This document shows, in pieces, positions 24,827-34,406 of a stretch of DNA of 64,000 nt. Position 1 is the stretch's first letter, and every line of letters starts with the position of its first letter. Source of the DNA: Marifrigoribacter sp965178585 (GTDB taxonomy: Bacteria > Bacteroidota > Bacteroidia > Flavobacteriales > Flavobacteriaceae); NCBI GenBank assembly GCA_965178585.1, contig OZ238267.1, positions 3,100,001 through 3,164,000 on the forward strand. Direction: 5' to 3'. The notes below the pieces were generated by a model. That model saw nothing but the letters and a program-made list of their open reading frames with translations. It did not search any database and was not told the origin of the DNA. The position numbers and the translations under genes were made by a program.

Positions 24827-26174
24827 TTAAACAACACCTTGAGCGATCATTGCGTCTGCCAACTTAACAAACCCAGCAATATTAGCTCCTTTAACGTAAT
24901 CAATATAACCAGAATCATCTTTTCCGTATTTTACACAAGCATCATGAATATCGTTCATAATAGTATGTAATTTATCGTCAACTTCTTCTGAAGTCCAACT
25001 TAAACGAAGAGAATTTTGAGACATTTCTAAACCTGAAGTAGCTACACCACCTGCATTAGATGCTTTTCCTGGTGAAAATAATATTTTATTATCTGTAAAT
25101 ACTTCAATTGCTTCTGGAGTACAAGGCATATTTGCTCCTTCACCAACACAGAAACACCCATTGTTTACTAATGCTTGAGCTTCTTCTTTATTAACTTCAT
25201 TTTGAGTTGCACAAGGAAGTGCTATATCACACTTAACTTCCCAAGGACGCTTTCCTGCTACATATTTAGCTGAAGGATATTGTGTAACATATTCGCTAAT
25301 TCGACCACGTTTCACATTTTTAAGATCCATTACAAAAGCTAATTTATCTTCATTTAATCCTTCTTCATCATAAATATACCCTCCAGAATCTGAAAGAGTT
25401 ACTACTTTACCTCCAAATTGCATTGCTTTTTCAGCAGCATATTGAGCTACATTTCCAGAACCAGAAATGGTAACCGTTTTTCCTTCGAAAGAATCATTTC
25501 TAGTAGCTAACATATTTTTTGCAAAATATACATTCCCATAACCTGTAGCTTCAGGACGTATTAATGACCCACCATATGAAAGTCCTTTACCAGTTAATAC
25601 ACCTGTAAACTCATTTCTTAAACGTTTGTATTGACCAAATAAGAAACCTATTTCTCTTCCACCAACTCCAATATCACCAGCAGGAACATCGGTGTTTGGT
25701 CCAATATGTCTTGATAATTCAGTCATAAAGCTTTGGCAAAAACGCATCACTTCAGCATCTGTCTTACCTTTTGGGTTAAAGTCAGAACCTCCTTTTCCTC
25801 CACCCATAGGTAAGTGTAGTTAAAGAGTTTTTGAAATACTTGTTCGAAACCTAAAAATTTTAAAATTGACTTAAGTTGACAGATGGATGAAATCTTAAAC
25901 CTCCTTTATAAGGACCAATTGCAGAATTAAATTCTACTCTATAACCTCTATTTACTTGAATTTCACCGCTGTCGTCTGTCCAAGGAACTCTAAACATAAT
26001 AGTACGTTCTGGCTCTGCCATACGCTCTAATAATTTTTTCCCTTGAAACTCTTTGTTATCCTCTATAAAAGGGATTACAACTTCAGCTACTTCGGTAACG
26101 GCCTGCATAAATTCAGGCTCATTTGGATTCATTTTTTCAACTTTTAAAATGAATTCTTTTATGCTATCTTTCAT
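24827..26174 (-). pseudogene. gdhA: NADP-type glutamate dehydrogenase with clustered frameshifts
   Basis: The two halves together give a standard GdhA of about 445 residues. The first (25860-26174) covers residues 1-104 up to GGLRFHPSVNLS. The second (24827-25807) begins at MGGGKGGSDF with the catalytic Lys and runs to the normal end LADAMIAQGVV, with GSGNVAQYAAEKAM for NADP. Between them, in about 70 bp, an insertion of two bases near 25875, one extra C near 25840 and one extra A near 25812 break the frame. Everything else is conserved, so a local sequence error is likely. The enzyme makes glutamate from 2-oxoglutarate and ammonia. Confidence 0.85.
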
Positions 26175-26304
26175 AAAATTTAATTTATAGAAACAGTTAA
26201 GATTAATTATTTTGCAAATATACGGGTTATCTAAAAATTGTCTGATATAATTTAATAAATAAACGAAAAAATGCTATTAAATTTTAGGGTTACATTTGTT
26301 TTTA

Positions 26305-26312
26305 TATATTTG
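26305..26312 (+). promoter_or_regulatory. -7 box before the beta-barrel gene
   Basis: TATATTTG matches TAnnTTTG. No TTTG -33 box is found at 19-20 bp. Confidence 0.35.
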
Positions 26313-26343
26313 TTACGTCTCAACCTAAACCTACAACAAAAAA

Positions 26344-27114
26344 ATGAATGCCAGAATATTGCTATTGGTATTAGTTTTTCTTGTGTTTCCAAAGCAAGAA
26401 ATTTACAGTCAACTCGGATTTTCTCATGAGGTTGGTTTTATCGTCGGTCCTTCTGCTATGTATTCAGATTTTGGACAAAGAAATAGTACTGAAAACAATA
26501 TTGCTAATACCGGTATTGGGATTGGTTTGATACATTATATTAATTTTGCCTATCGTGCAGATTGTAATTGTTATACTCGAGATAAATACTGGAACGATCA
26601 TTTTAAAATACGTACAGAACTTGCTTTACACAAGGCAAATCTAAAACATAAAGGTAGATGGGTAGCTGAGGACCAGCAAGGACAAGCAGCTGACTTTCTA
26701 AGATCTATGACCGGATCAACTACCAATTTTGAAATAGGTGCTCAATTAGAATATTTCCCATTTAGTATTCGTGATTTTTCTGCCAGAAAAGGAAGTTTAG
26801 CTCCATTTATTAGTGCTGGTTTACATTTTGTAGGTTATGACCCCGAAGTTACTTATGTTAATGATGGAGATTATTATGGAGGAAAATACGACCCTGCAAC
26901 TGCCATAAGACAAGACGGTGGAAATACTTGGGCGTTTGTAACCAGTATAGGAATACGTTATAAATTATCTGTTTCAAGTGATTTAATGCTTGATAGTCGT
27001 TTGCAATACTATTTCTCTAACTGGGTCGACGGTTTAAATCCAGATGTACCAGAAAACTTAGCAAATGATTGGATTTATTGGCTTAATGTTGGGTATATTT
27101 ATTACATTAATTAA
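26344..27114 (+). CDS. outer membrane beta-barrel-like protein (THC0290_0291 family)
   Basis: A 256-residue protein with a signal peptide (residues 1-22, ending IYSQ). Alternating strand patterns with YINFAYRADCNCYTRDKYWN and VGFIVGPSAMYSDFG suggest an outer membrane barrel of about eight to ten strands. This matches a flavobacterial conserved family of unknown function. It is divergent from gdhA; a TATATTTG -7-like box (26305-26312) lies 31 bp before the start. Confidence 0.65.
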   Translation: MNARILLLVLVFLVFPKQEIYSQLGFSHEVGFIVGPSAMYSDFGQRNSTENNIANTGIGIGLIHYINFAYRADCNCYTRDKYWNDHFKIRTELALHKANLKHKGRWVAEDQQGQAADFLRSMTGSTTNFEIGAQLEYFPFSIRDFSARKGSLAPFISAGLHFVGYDPEVTYVNDGDYYGGKYDPATAIRQDGGNTWAFVTSIGIRYKLSVSSDLMLDSRLQYYFSNWVDGLNPDVPENLANDWIYWLNVGYIYYIN

Positions 27115-28254
27115 TTATCCAATTGCTTGACGCAAATCTTCTATTAAATCCTCTTTATCTTCAATACCAACACTTAATCTAATTAAAGAGTCTACAACTC
27201 CTGTTTTTTCTCTTTCTTCTTTAGGGATGCTCGCATGAGTCATACTAGCAGGATGTCCTGATAAACTTTCAACTCCTCCTAAACTTTCGGCAAGAGTAAA
27301 AATCTTCATATTCTCTACAATTTTTATTGCTTCATCATAATTATTCCCTTTTGTAGTAAAAGAAATCATACCTCCAAAATCTTTCATTTGAGATTTAGCA
27401 ACCGCATGATTGGCATGGTGTTCAAATCCTGGCCAATACACTTTTTCAATTTTTGGGTGATCTTCTAAAAACGCTGCAACTGCTTTTCCATTTTCACAAT
27501 GACGTTGCATTCTAACATGAAGAGTCTTTATTCCTCTTAGCATTAAAAAACTATCTTGAGGCCCGCAAATGGCTCCACTTGCATTCTGAATAAAATACAA
27601 CCTATCTGCTAAATCTTTATCCTTAACTACTAAAGCCCCCATAACAATATCACTATGTCCACCTAAATATTTGGTAGCGCTGTGCATTACAAGATCTGCC
27701 CCTAAGTCTAAGGGTTGCTGTAAATAAGGAGTGGCAAATGTATTATCTACACCTAATAATATGTCATGCTTTTTTGCAACAGCAGCAGCCCTTTTAATAT
27801 CTATAATATTTAACATTGGGTTGGTAGGAGTTTCAACCCATATTAATTTTGTTTTATCGTTTACAAAATCTTCAATTTTTTCAGCATTTTCCATACCAAT
27901 AAAATGAAATTTAATTCCAAAATTTGCATAAATCTGATTAAACAAACGGTAGGTTCCTCCATACAAATCGTTCGTTGAAATCACTTCGTCACCAGGGCTT
28001 AACAATTTCAAAACAGCATCTATGGCCGCTAAACCACTACCAAAAGCCAATCCATAATTTCCGTTTTCTAAGCTTGCAAAACTTTTTTCTAATGCAGCTC
28101 TTGTAGGGTTATGAGTTCTAGAATATTCAAAGCCCTTATGTCCGCCTGGAGTGGATTGTGCGTAGGTAGATGTTTGATAAATTGGAGGCATCACCGCTCC
28201 ATATGACTTATCGTGTTCTTGTCCTCCGTGAATTGTTTTTGTGTTAAATTTCAT
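27115..28254 (-). CDS. metB: cystathionine gamma-synthase/lyase (PLP-dependent trans-sulfuration enzyme)
   Basis: A 379-residue Cys/Met metabolism PLP enzyme. The cofactor lysine is in HSATKYLGGHSD (about residue 196). Substrate-binding motifs YSRTHNPTRAALE (about 44-56) and FGSGLAAIDAVL are present, as is the SLGGVESLSGHPASMTHA region near the end. It catalyses gamma-replacement or elimination on homoserine esters or cystathionine. Synthase and lyase activities cannot be separated by eye; the name metB is a best guess. It is a single gene with its own promoter (28274-28305). It fits the sulfur theme of the YeeE/YedE pair and cysH nearby. Confidence 0.82.
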   Translation of the reverse strand: MKFNTKTIHGGQEHDKSYGAVMPPIYQTSTYAQSTPGGHKGFEYSRTHNPTRAALEKSFASLENGNYGLAFGSGLAAIDAVLKLLSPGDEVISTNDLYGGTYRLFNQIYANFGIKFHFIGMENAEKIEDFVNDKTKLIWVETPTNPMLNIIDIKRAAAVAKKHDILLGVDNTFATPYLQQPLDLGADLVMHSATKYLGGHSDIVMGALVVKDKDLADRLYFIQNASGAICGPQDSFLMLRGIKTLHVRMQRHCENGKAVAAFLEDHPKIEKVYWPGFEHHANHAVAKSQMKDFGGMISFTTKGNNYDEAIKIVENMKIFTLAESLGGVESLSGHPASMTHASIPKEEREKTGVVDSLIRLSVGIEDKEDLIEDLRQAIG

Positions 28255-28273
28255 TTTTTTGATTTTAGTAAAA

Positions 28274-28305
28274 CAAAAGTAGTAGTTTTAACCTTTTAAA
28301 ATAAA
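28274..28305 (-). promoter_or_regulatory. promoter of the trans-sulfuration gene
   Basis: The minus strand reads TTTA, N20, TACTTTTG (plus 28302-28305 and 28274-28281), 20 bp before the start codon. It resembles the TTTG-N19-TAnnTTTG consensus. Confidence 0.4.
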
Positions 28306-28324
28306 TTAGAAATCATTTTAACGT

Positions 28325-29077
28325 ATGTCTGCAAAAATAAAAATATGTTTTTTGGTCCTTATAGTAGCAATTAGCTGTAAAGAAGAGGTTACAAATATTT
28401 TAACCTCTGAAAATTACTCTGAAGAATTTAAAGGAGATTGCAAAGGTGATAATTGTGCTAAAGTGACCATAGATTACATTAAGATTATTGGAGAAAAAGA
28501 AGTTGCAGAAAGAATTAATTTCACAGTAGGAAATTCAATAATTTATTTTTTGAAGTCAAATTTTGAAAAAAACATTAAAGCGATAATAATTTCTGAAGCT
28601 GCAAATAACTTTTTAGATTCTTATGAAAGAGACAAAAAGGAATTTCCAGATTTAAGTCCTTATATAGCAGAAGTTTCTGTTTCTAACTCATATTCTTCTC
28701 CTTCAATTCTTTGTTTAAAAACAGATTTCTATTCCTATACTGGAGGTGCTCATGGTAACGGAAGAACTAAATTTTTAAATTTTGACCCATTAACTGGAAA
28801 TTTAAAATCCACCTCTTCTATTTTTAAAAGCAAAAAAGATTTCACAGATTTTGTGGAGCAAGAATTCAGAAAAGAAAAAGGAATACCTCAAGGAGATCTT
28901 ATCAACTCTACTGGTTATTGGTTCGAAAATGATAAATTTCATATCCCCGAATCAATTGGATTTACAGATACCGAAATTTTAATTATTTATAATCCTTATG
29001 AAATTGCAAGTTATGCAGACGGCACCATCGAATTAAGAATTCCCTTGAGTGAGGCTCAACCATATCTAAATTTTTAA
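28325..29077 (+). CDS. DUF3298/DUF4163 lipoprotein
   Basis: A 250-residue lipoprotein with hydrophobic residues 6-16 and lipobox AISC near residue 18. The N-terminal DUF4163 part (about 40-130) and the C-terminal DUF3298 part are joined by the conserved FYSYTGGAHGNGRTKFLNFD. The C-terminal part includes FTDTEILIIYNPYEIASYAD. This family is seen in RsiV/PdaC-like extracellular domains that bind lysozyme or act on peptidoglycan. The biological role here is unknown. It overlaps the convergent DinB gene by 4 bp. Confidence 0.75.
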   Translation: MSAKIKICFLVLIVAISCKEEVTNILTSENYSEEFKGDCKGDNCAKVTIDYIKIIGEKEVAERINFTVGNSIIYFLKSNFEKNIKAIIISEAANNFLDSYERDKKEFPDLSPYIAEVSVSNSYSSPSILCLKTDFYSYTGGAHGNGRTKFLNFDPLTGNLKSTSSIFKSKKDFTDFVEQEFRKEKGIPQGDLINSTGYWFENDKFHIPESIGFTDTEILIIYNPYEIASYADGTIELRIPLSEAQPYLNF

Positions 29078-29529
29078 AGTGCTTTTTTCATAGCTAAAAT
29101 ATATCCAAGATGAATTCCTTCATGAAAATTATTAAAATTTAAGGCCTCATCGATATTAGTTAATGTGGATTTGGTAGAAACAGTATATTCTGTATAAGTT
29201 TTAAAAAGACCGTTTTGATAATCTTCTTTTGTTTTCTCAAGAGTTGAGAATAATTGGATTTTTAATATTTCGACATCTTCTTTTGCAGCTTTACCTTCCG
29301 ATTTAGTTCCTTTTCTAAAAGCTTCTATTTCAGCTTCAGATACCAATACTGGTAAACTCGATAACTTATAGGTTAATAACTGTTGAGTAATTACTACATG
29401 TTTTATATTCCAAAAAATGGTATTATTAAAACCTTTCGGCTTTGTATTAAGCTCGTCTAAAGTAAGTGATTCTAAAATTTGAAGGTAAATAGCTCTTGTT
29501 TTAAAAGTTATATCGAAAGTGTAATTCAT
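29074..29529 (-). CDS. DinB-like family protein
   Basis: A 151-residue four-helix-bundle protein. The His residues expected for a metal site are in FWNIKHVVITQQ (about residue 46) and NFHEGIHLGYIL (about 134-144). DinB-like proteins are metal-dependent enzymes of the YfiT/DinB superfamily, some using low-molecular-weight thiols. Substrate unknown. It is a stand-alone gene. Confidence 0.72.
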   Translation of the reverse strand: MNYTFDITFKTRAIYLQILESLTLDELNTKPKGFNNTIFWNIKHVVITQQLLTYKLSSLPVLVSEAEIEAFRKGTKSEGKAAKEDVEILKIQLFSTLEKTKEDYQNGLFKTYTEYTVSTKSTLTNIDEALNFNNFHEGIHLGYILAMKKAL

Positions 29530-29635
29530 GATTCTTTATTTTAAGATAAAAATAAACTAATTCTATTAAATTTTAGATTACTTTGTAGTAACATTATCAT
29601 TTAATAAAACATTCTAAAACAAAATTATTCAAGGA

Positions 29636-29986
29636 ATGAAAAAAATATATCACCTCTCTACTTGTGACACTAACAAACGTATTTTAAAGGAGTTAAATCT
29701 TTCTGAAGAATTTATAAAACAAGATCTAAAAACAAACCCTATTTCAGAGGCAGAACTAAACGATTTATATCAATTTTCTAAAAGTTATGAAGACTTAATT
29801 AATAAACGTGCTCGATTGTATCAAGAGCGTGATTTAAAAAACAAAAAACTACAAGAACCTGACTTTAAAAACTTAATATTAGAACATTATACTTTTTTAA
29901 AGCGTCCTGTTTTAATTAATGACAGTCAAATATTTATTGGAAATAGCAAAAAAGTAGTTGAAGCTGCAAAAGAATCTTTAATATAA
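29636..29986 (+). CDS. ArsC/YffB family thioredoxin-fold protein
   Basis: A 116-residue protein of the ArsC family. A single cysteine, Cys9, lies in HLSTCDTNKRIL (a CxTxxR-like motif), followed by DLKTNPISEAEL and the FLKRPVLINDSQIFIG tail with the ArsC-like Arg-Pro. Classical arsenate reductases use this Cys; the family also includes Spx- and YffB-type regulators. The missing second cysteine makes glutathione- or glutaredoxin-dependent chemistry possible. No ars genes are nearby, so a role in arsenate resistance is not supported by context. Confidence 0.75.
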   Translation: MKKIYHLSTCDTNKRILKELNLSEEFIKQDLKTNPISEAELNDLYQFSKSYEDLINKRARLYQERDLKNKKLQEPDFKNLILEHYTFLKRPVLINDSQIFIGNSKKVVEAAKESLI

Positions 29987-30022
29987 TAATTATGGTTATT
30001 TTTGCTTTGCTTTAAATGTTTT

Positions 30023-31033
30023 ATGAAAAAAATTCTTTTCTTAATTATTATTTTTACTGGGGTGTGTGGTTACTCACAAACTGATTCATTAAAGTTTAAA
30101 AATACAAATATTGTTGTTGGAGAAATTAAATCTCTAATCAATGGTGTGATAACAATGAAAACTTCTTTTAGTGATAAAGATTTTAAAATTGAGTACAAAG
30201 AAGTTGAAGAGATATATTTAAATCAAACATTTTTAATAAACCTAGCAAACGGAGGGCATTACCTAGGCAAAGTTAGATCTGTTAAACCTGAAACAATCTT
30301 AATTTCAGATGAAAAAGGTTATTCATTTGAAACCGATATAAAGAGTCTTGTTCAACTAAAAGCTTCTGGAACTAAAGTATGGGATCGTTTTAAAGGAAGA
30401 ATTGATTTAGGGTTTAATTTAACAAAATCAAATGATTTTTCTCAATTCACTGTAAGTAGTGACCTTAAATATGTTGGTGGGTTATGGACTTTTAATGCAG
30501 GATATAGTTCTTTATTAACCAATCAAAATAATGTAGATGAAATAAAAAGGGTCGATTGGAATGTTGATGCACAACATTTTCTTTTTAAAGATTATTATGG
30601 TGTTGCTCTATTTTCATTTTTGTCAAATACAGAACAAGCGCTTAAAGGAAGATATACCACACTTTTAGGAATTGGAAAATATTTGATAAGTAGCCACAGG
30701 CTATATTTAGGAGCAAGAGCAGGGGCTAACTATAATGCTGAAACTTATTTTGATCCAACGTTAGATAAAAATTCTGTTGAAATTAACTTAGCTGCTGAAT
30801 TTAATATGTTTGAATTTGGGGATTTAAGTTTGTTAACAGACTTTACAGCATATTATAGTTTATCTGAAAGTAAAAGGTTCCGTTTGGATTATAACTTAAT
30901 TTTTAAATACGATTTACCTTGGGATTTTTACGTTAAAACAGAGTTTAACCTCAACTATGATAATCAGCCGGCTGCCACAGGAAATGAAATCGATTATATA
31001 TTAAATAGTGGTTTTGGGTGGGAATTAAAATAA
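30023..31033 (+). CDS. DUF481 family outer membrane protein
   Basis: A 336-residue protein from the ATG at 30023 (MKKILFLIIIFTGVCGYSQ). Its signal peptide ends near residue 19; a TTG further up would add only a poor leader. A small N-terminal beta domain (about 20-110, with IVVGEIKSLINGVI) precedes the DUF481 barrel (about 120-336, RIDLGFNLTKSND). DUF481 proteins are outer-membrane barrels found alone or with TonB systems; function unknown. It precedes the EamA transporter by 10 bp and they may be cotranscribed. Confidence 0.75.
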   Translation: MKKILFLIIIFTGVCGYSQTDSLKFKNTNIVVGEIKSLINGVITMKTSFSDKDFKIEYKEVEEIYLNQTFLINLANGGHYLGKVRSVKPETILISDEKGYSFETDIKSLVQLKASGTKVWDRFKGRIDLGFNLTKSNDFSQFTVSSDLKYVGGLWTFNAGYSSLLTNQNNVDEIKRVDWNVDAQHFLFKDYYGVALFSFLSNTEQALKGRYTTLLGIGKYLISSHRLYLGARAGANYNAETYFDPTLDKNSVEINLAAEFNMFEFGDLSLLTDFTAYYSLSESKRFRLDYNLIFKYDLPWDFYVKTEFNLNYDNQPAATGNEIDYILNSGFGWELK

Positions 31034-31043
31034 TAAGATCTTA

Positions 31044-31933
31044 ATGAATCCAAGAGCCCTAGCCCTTCTTGCAGCAACAGCTGCAAGTGTTATTTATGGA
31101 GTAAATCATACCATAGCAAAAAACTTAATGCCCGATGTAATCCAACCTTATGGATTTATTTTTTTACGAATAAGTGGAGCAGCCTTACTTTTTTGGATAT
31201 TAAGCTTGTTTTTTCCTTACGAGAAAGTTGATCGAAGAGACTGGTTGCGATTTATAGCTTGTAGTTTATTTGGAATGACTATTAATATGTTGATGTTTTT
31301 TAAAGGGTTAAGTTTATCAACTCCTATTAATAGTTCGGTAGTAATCACTTTAGTTCCAGTGATTTTACTATTACTTTCTGCGGTTTTTTTAAGAGAAAAT
31401 ATAACTTGGCGTAAATACCTGGGAATTGGATTAGGACTCCTTGGAGCACTATTTTTAACTTTCTTTGGCGTAAAAACCCAGAACAATGCACCTAATATTC
31501 CATTAGGGAATGTTCTTTTTTTAATAAACGCTACTTCTTATTCTATTTATCTAATAATCGTAAAACCATTAGTTGGAAAATACAATTCAATCACATTAAT
31601 GAAATGGTTTTTCTTAATAGCTTTTATCATTAATTTCCCTATTGGTCTTCAGGAATTTACTGAAGTAACTTGGTCTCAATTACCATTAGATATTATTGAA
31701 AAACTTGCTTTTGTAGTCATTGGCACCACTTTTTTAACTTATCTATTTAATATTTACGCATTAAAGCAATTACAACCTTCAACTATTGGGGCATTTATTT
31801 ATTTGCAACCTGTTATAGCGGTTATTTATGCGGTTTTAATGGGATCAGACTCGTTAACCCCTATTAGAATTGGAGCTGCAATTTTAATTTTTCTGGAGTT
31901 TACCTATCCACTAGAAAACCAAAAACTGCCTAA
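31044..31933 (+). CDS. EamA/DMT family transporter, frameshifted near its 3' end
   Basis: An inner-membrane transporter with ten hydrophobic segments arranged as two EamA repeats (first about 10-145, second about 155-285). The expected end is FSGVYLSTRKPKTA with the TAA at 31931-31933, right beside the convergent thioesterase. In the given sequence the five-T run at 31888-31892 is one T short of the expected six. The uncorrected frame therefore reads 75 residues through the thioesterase gene to 32126. A homopolymer error is the simplest explanation. DMT transporters export or import small metabolites; substrate unknown. Confidence 0.78.
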
Positions 31934-32407
31934 CTATAAATTTTGTGGATACTGCTTAAATTTTCTAGTATCCTCTTTGGTTAAAATTTTAAAATCTTCT
32001 GTTCTATCTAATGAATTTAAAGCATCAAAGAGAATTTCAGGCAAATCTCTTAGCTTTCTAGATTTAAGGTCTATCCAACCACCCATCATATTACAACGGG
32101 CCATATTTACACCTTCTTCATTATAAAAATTATGTTGAAACTCAAAATACATGCCACCTTCTGAAATTCCTTTTAGTTGTAAAGAAACACGAATTGGTTT
32201 TCCTGGAAACACCTCTTTAAAATAAAACATGTGTTCGTAAAAAACTACAGGTCCAATATTATGTTTTACCATGTTTTCTTGACCAAAACCATTCTCCAAC
32301 ATATAGCTTAAACGGGTATGGCTCATGAAGTTTATATAACTACTATTTGCTAAATGTCGATTGGCATCTAAATCGTTCCAACGTACTTCAAATTCTTTTA
32401 AATACAT
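31934..32407 (-). CDS. acyl-CoA thioesterase family protein (hotdog fold)
   Basis: A 157-residue single-domain hotdog protein of the 4HBT type. It has the substrate-site motif WNDLDANRHLANSSYINFM (about 9-27), with the Asp and Asn typical of 4-hydroxybenzoyl-CoA-type thioesterases, and a later MARCNMMGGWIDLKSRK strand. It hydrolyses acyl-CoA or related thioesters. Substrate unknown. It is a stand-alone gene, abutting the true end of the convergent EamA transporter. Confidence 0.82.
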   Translation of the reverse strand: MYLKEFEVRWNDLDANRHLANSSYINFMSHTRLSYMLENGFGQENMVKHNIGPVVFYEHMFYFKEVFPGKPIRVSLQLKGISEGGMYFEFQHNFYNEEGVNMARCNMMGGWIDLKSRKLRDLPEILFDALNSLDRTEDFKILTKEDTRKFKQYPQNL

Positions 32408-32479
32408 ATTTTATTTTTTGCCAAAAATAAATTACTTTTTGAAGTATACATAGTATTTTCTTACTTTGCTAAAAAAAAT

Positions 32480-33442
32480 ATGCCCCTAATAAAAAGTGAC
32501 TACAATCCTTCCTATATTTTTAGAAATGGGCATTTTTCAACAATTTATTCAGCTAAGTTAAGGCCCACTCATTCCATTATTCAAAAAAGAGAACGACTGT
32601 TATTAGCTGATAATGATTTTATAGATCTAGATTGGACTTTTTCAAAAACTGAAACCAAAAAAGTTGCTATTTTACTACATGGTCTGGAAGGTAATGCACA
32701 AAGAACCTATATTAAAGGAGCAGCAAGCACTTTATTAAATGACAATTGGGATATTGCCAGTATGAATTTTAGAGGTTGTAGTGGAGAAGATAATTTTGCT
32801 TATCAGTCATATCATTCTGGAAAAACAGATGATCTAGAAAGTGTTATTAATTTCATCCTTAAAAAGGATCAATATCAAGAAATTGTTTTAGTAGGTTTTA
32901 GTTTGGGAGCAAATTTGCTTTTAAAATATTTAGGCGAACGCAATGAAATTCCTTCAGAAGTAAAAAAAGGGATTGCTATTTCAGTTCCTACAAGTTTAAA
33001 AGGTTCGTTAAAAAAACTGATGATGCCTGAAAACTGGATCTACAGTCAAGTGTTTTTATATTATCTTAGAAAGAAATATCGATTAAAAATGCAGCAACAT
33101 CCTGATAAAATGAATCCATCTGATCTTAATAAGATTAAAACCTTAAAAGATTTTGATGATATTTATACTTCAAAAGCACACGGGTTTAAGGATGCTTATG
33201 ATTATTATCAAAAAAGTAGTAGTAATCAGTTTTTACCGAATATTAAGATTCCTGTTTTAATTTTAAATGCTAAAAATGATAGTTTTTTAAATCCCGATTG
33301 TTTTCCTTTTAAAATTGCAGATTTTTCTAAAAACCTATATTTAGAAACTCCATTATATGGAGGACATGTAGGCTTTCATTTAACTAATGATGTTTATTAC
33401 AATGAATTACGTACTGTTCAATTTTTAAATGAAATTGTATAA
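32480..33442 (+). CDS. alpha/beta hydrolase of the YheT family
   Basis: A 320-residue alpha/beta hydrolase. The motif HGLEGNAQRTYIKG (about 71-84) is followed by the nucleophile elbow VGFSLGANLLLKYLG with Ser at GFSLG (about residue 140). The acid AKNDSFLN and the histidine GGHVGFH near the end complete the triad. The YheT family contains cytosolic esterase-like enzymes whose natural substrate is unknown. The next gene, yicC, follows 106 bp later. Confidence 0.85.
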   Translation: MPLIKSDYNPSYIFRNGHFSTIYSAKLRPTHSIIQKRERLLLADNDFIDLDWTFSKTETKKVAILLHGLEGNAQRTYIKGAASTLLNDNWDIASMNFRGCSGEDNFAYQSYHSGKTDDLESVINFILKKDQYQEIVLVGFSLGANLLLKYLGERNEIPSEVKKGIAISVPTSLKGSLKKLMMPENWIYSQVFLYYLRKKYRLKMQQHPDKMNPSDLNKIKTLKDFDDIYTSKAHGFKDAYDYYQKSSSNQFLPNIKIPVLILNAKNDSFLNPDCFPFKIADFSKNLYLETPLYGGHVGFHLTNDVYYNELRTVQFLNEIV

Positions 33443-33548
33443 CAAACAAAAATCATTAGAATTTTATAGAGATAACAATCCAAAGGTTCACAAACGATTA
33501 CACTCCCACACTAATTTACTACCTTTGTATTTTACAAAAAACCAGTGT

Positions 33549-34406
33549 ATGATTCAGTCTATGACAGGGTATGGTAAATCGGTAATCCAATTACCTTCCA
33601 AAAAAATTACCGTCGAAATAAAATCGTTAAATAGTAAAAACATTGATTTAAATGCGAGAGTTCCTTCTTCTTATAGAGAAAAGGAATTAGAAATTCGCAA
33701 GACTATTTCAAAATCATTAGTTAGAGGTAAAGTAGATTTCAACCTTTATGTTGAGATTACTGGAGAAAAAACAAACGCTAAGGTGAATGAAGTAATCGTA
33801 AAGCAATACATGAACCAGTTAAATAATGTAGTTGCGAGTGACGATGTAGAGCTTTTAAAAATGGCAATTAAAATGCCCGATGCTATGAAAACAGAGCGGG
33901 AAGAGATTAATGAAGATGAGTTTAAAAGTATTTCGGAAGCAGTAAATGAGGCATTGTCTGCAATTAACCAATACCGAACTGATGAGGGCAAAGTACTTGA
34001 AGATGATTTTAAAATGCGAATAAATTCCATTTCAGAATTATTAATACAAGTTTCTGAAATTGATTCAGACAGAATTGACATTGTAAAAGAACGACTTCGT
34101 AAAGCAGTAGATGATTTAAAAGAAAATGTAGATGAAAACCGCTTTGAGCAGGAATTGATCTATTATCTTGAAAAATATGATATTACTGAAGAGAAAGTAC
34201 GACTAAAAAATCATTTAAATTATTTTAAGGAAGCATTAGATTCTAGCGACTCCAATGGAAAAAAAATAGGTTTTATTTGTCAAGAAATAGGTAGAGAAAT
34301 TAATACTATTGGTTCAAAATCCAATCACGCTCCAATGCAACAGTTGGTAGTTCAGATGAAAGATGAATTAGAAAAAATAAAAGAACAAGCATTAAACGTT
34401 TTATAA
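33549..34406 (+). CDS. yicC: YicC family endoribonuclease/stress protein
   Basis: A 285-residue protein from the ATG at 33549 (MIQSMTGYGKSVIQ), the family-typical start; an upstream in-frame ATG at 33429 gives an unconserved leader and lies inside the previous gene. YicC_N covers about residues 1-150 (VEIKSLNSKNIDLNARVPSS) and DUF1732 the end, with GKKIGFICQEIGREINTIGS. YicC proteins act in RNA turnover and stationary-phase survival. It overlaps gmk by one base at the start, as in many genomes. Confidence 0.88.
   Translation: MIQSMTGYGKSVIQLPSKKITVEIKSLNSKNIDLNARVPSSYREKELEIRKTISKSLVRGKVDFNLYVEITGEKTNAKVNEVIVKQYMNQLNNVVASDDVELLKMAIKMPDAMKTEREEINEDEFKSISEAVNEALSAINQYRTDEGKVLEDDFKMRINSISELLIQVSEIDSDRIDIVKERLRKAVDDLKENVDENRFEQELIYYLEKYDITEEKVRLKNHLNYFKEALDSSDSNGKKIGFICQEIGREINTIGSKSNHAPMQQLVVQMKDELEKIKEQALNVL

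Noticed and set aside
33746..34081. 111-residue frame antisense to yicC
   Set aside because: It lies completely inside the well-supported yicC coding region and has no domain.
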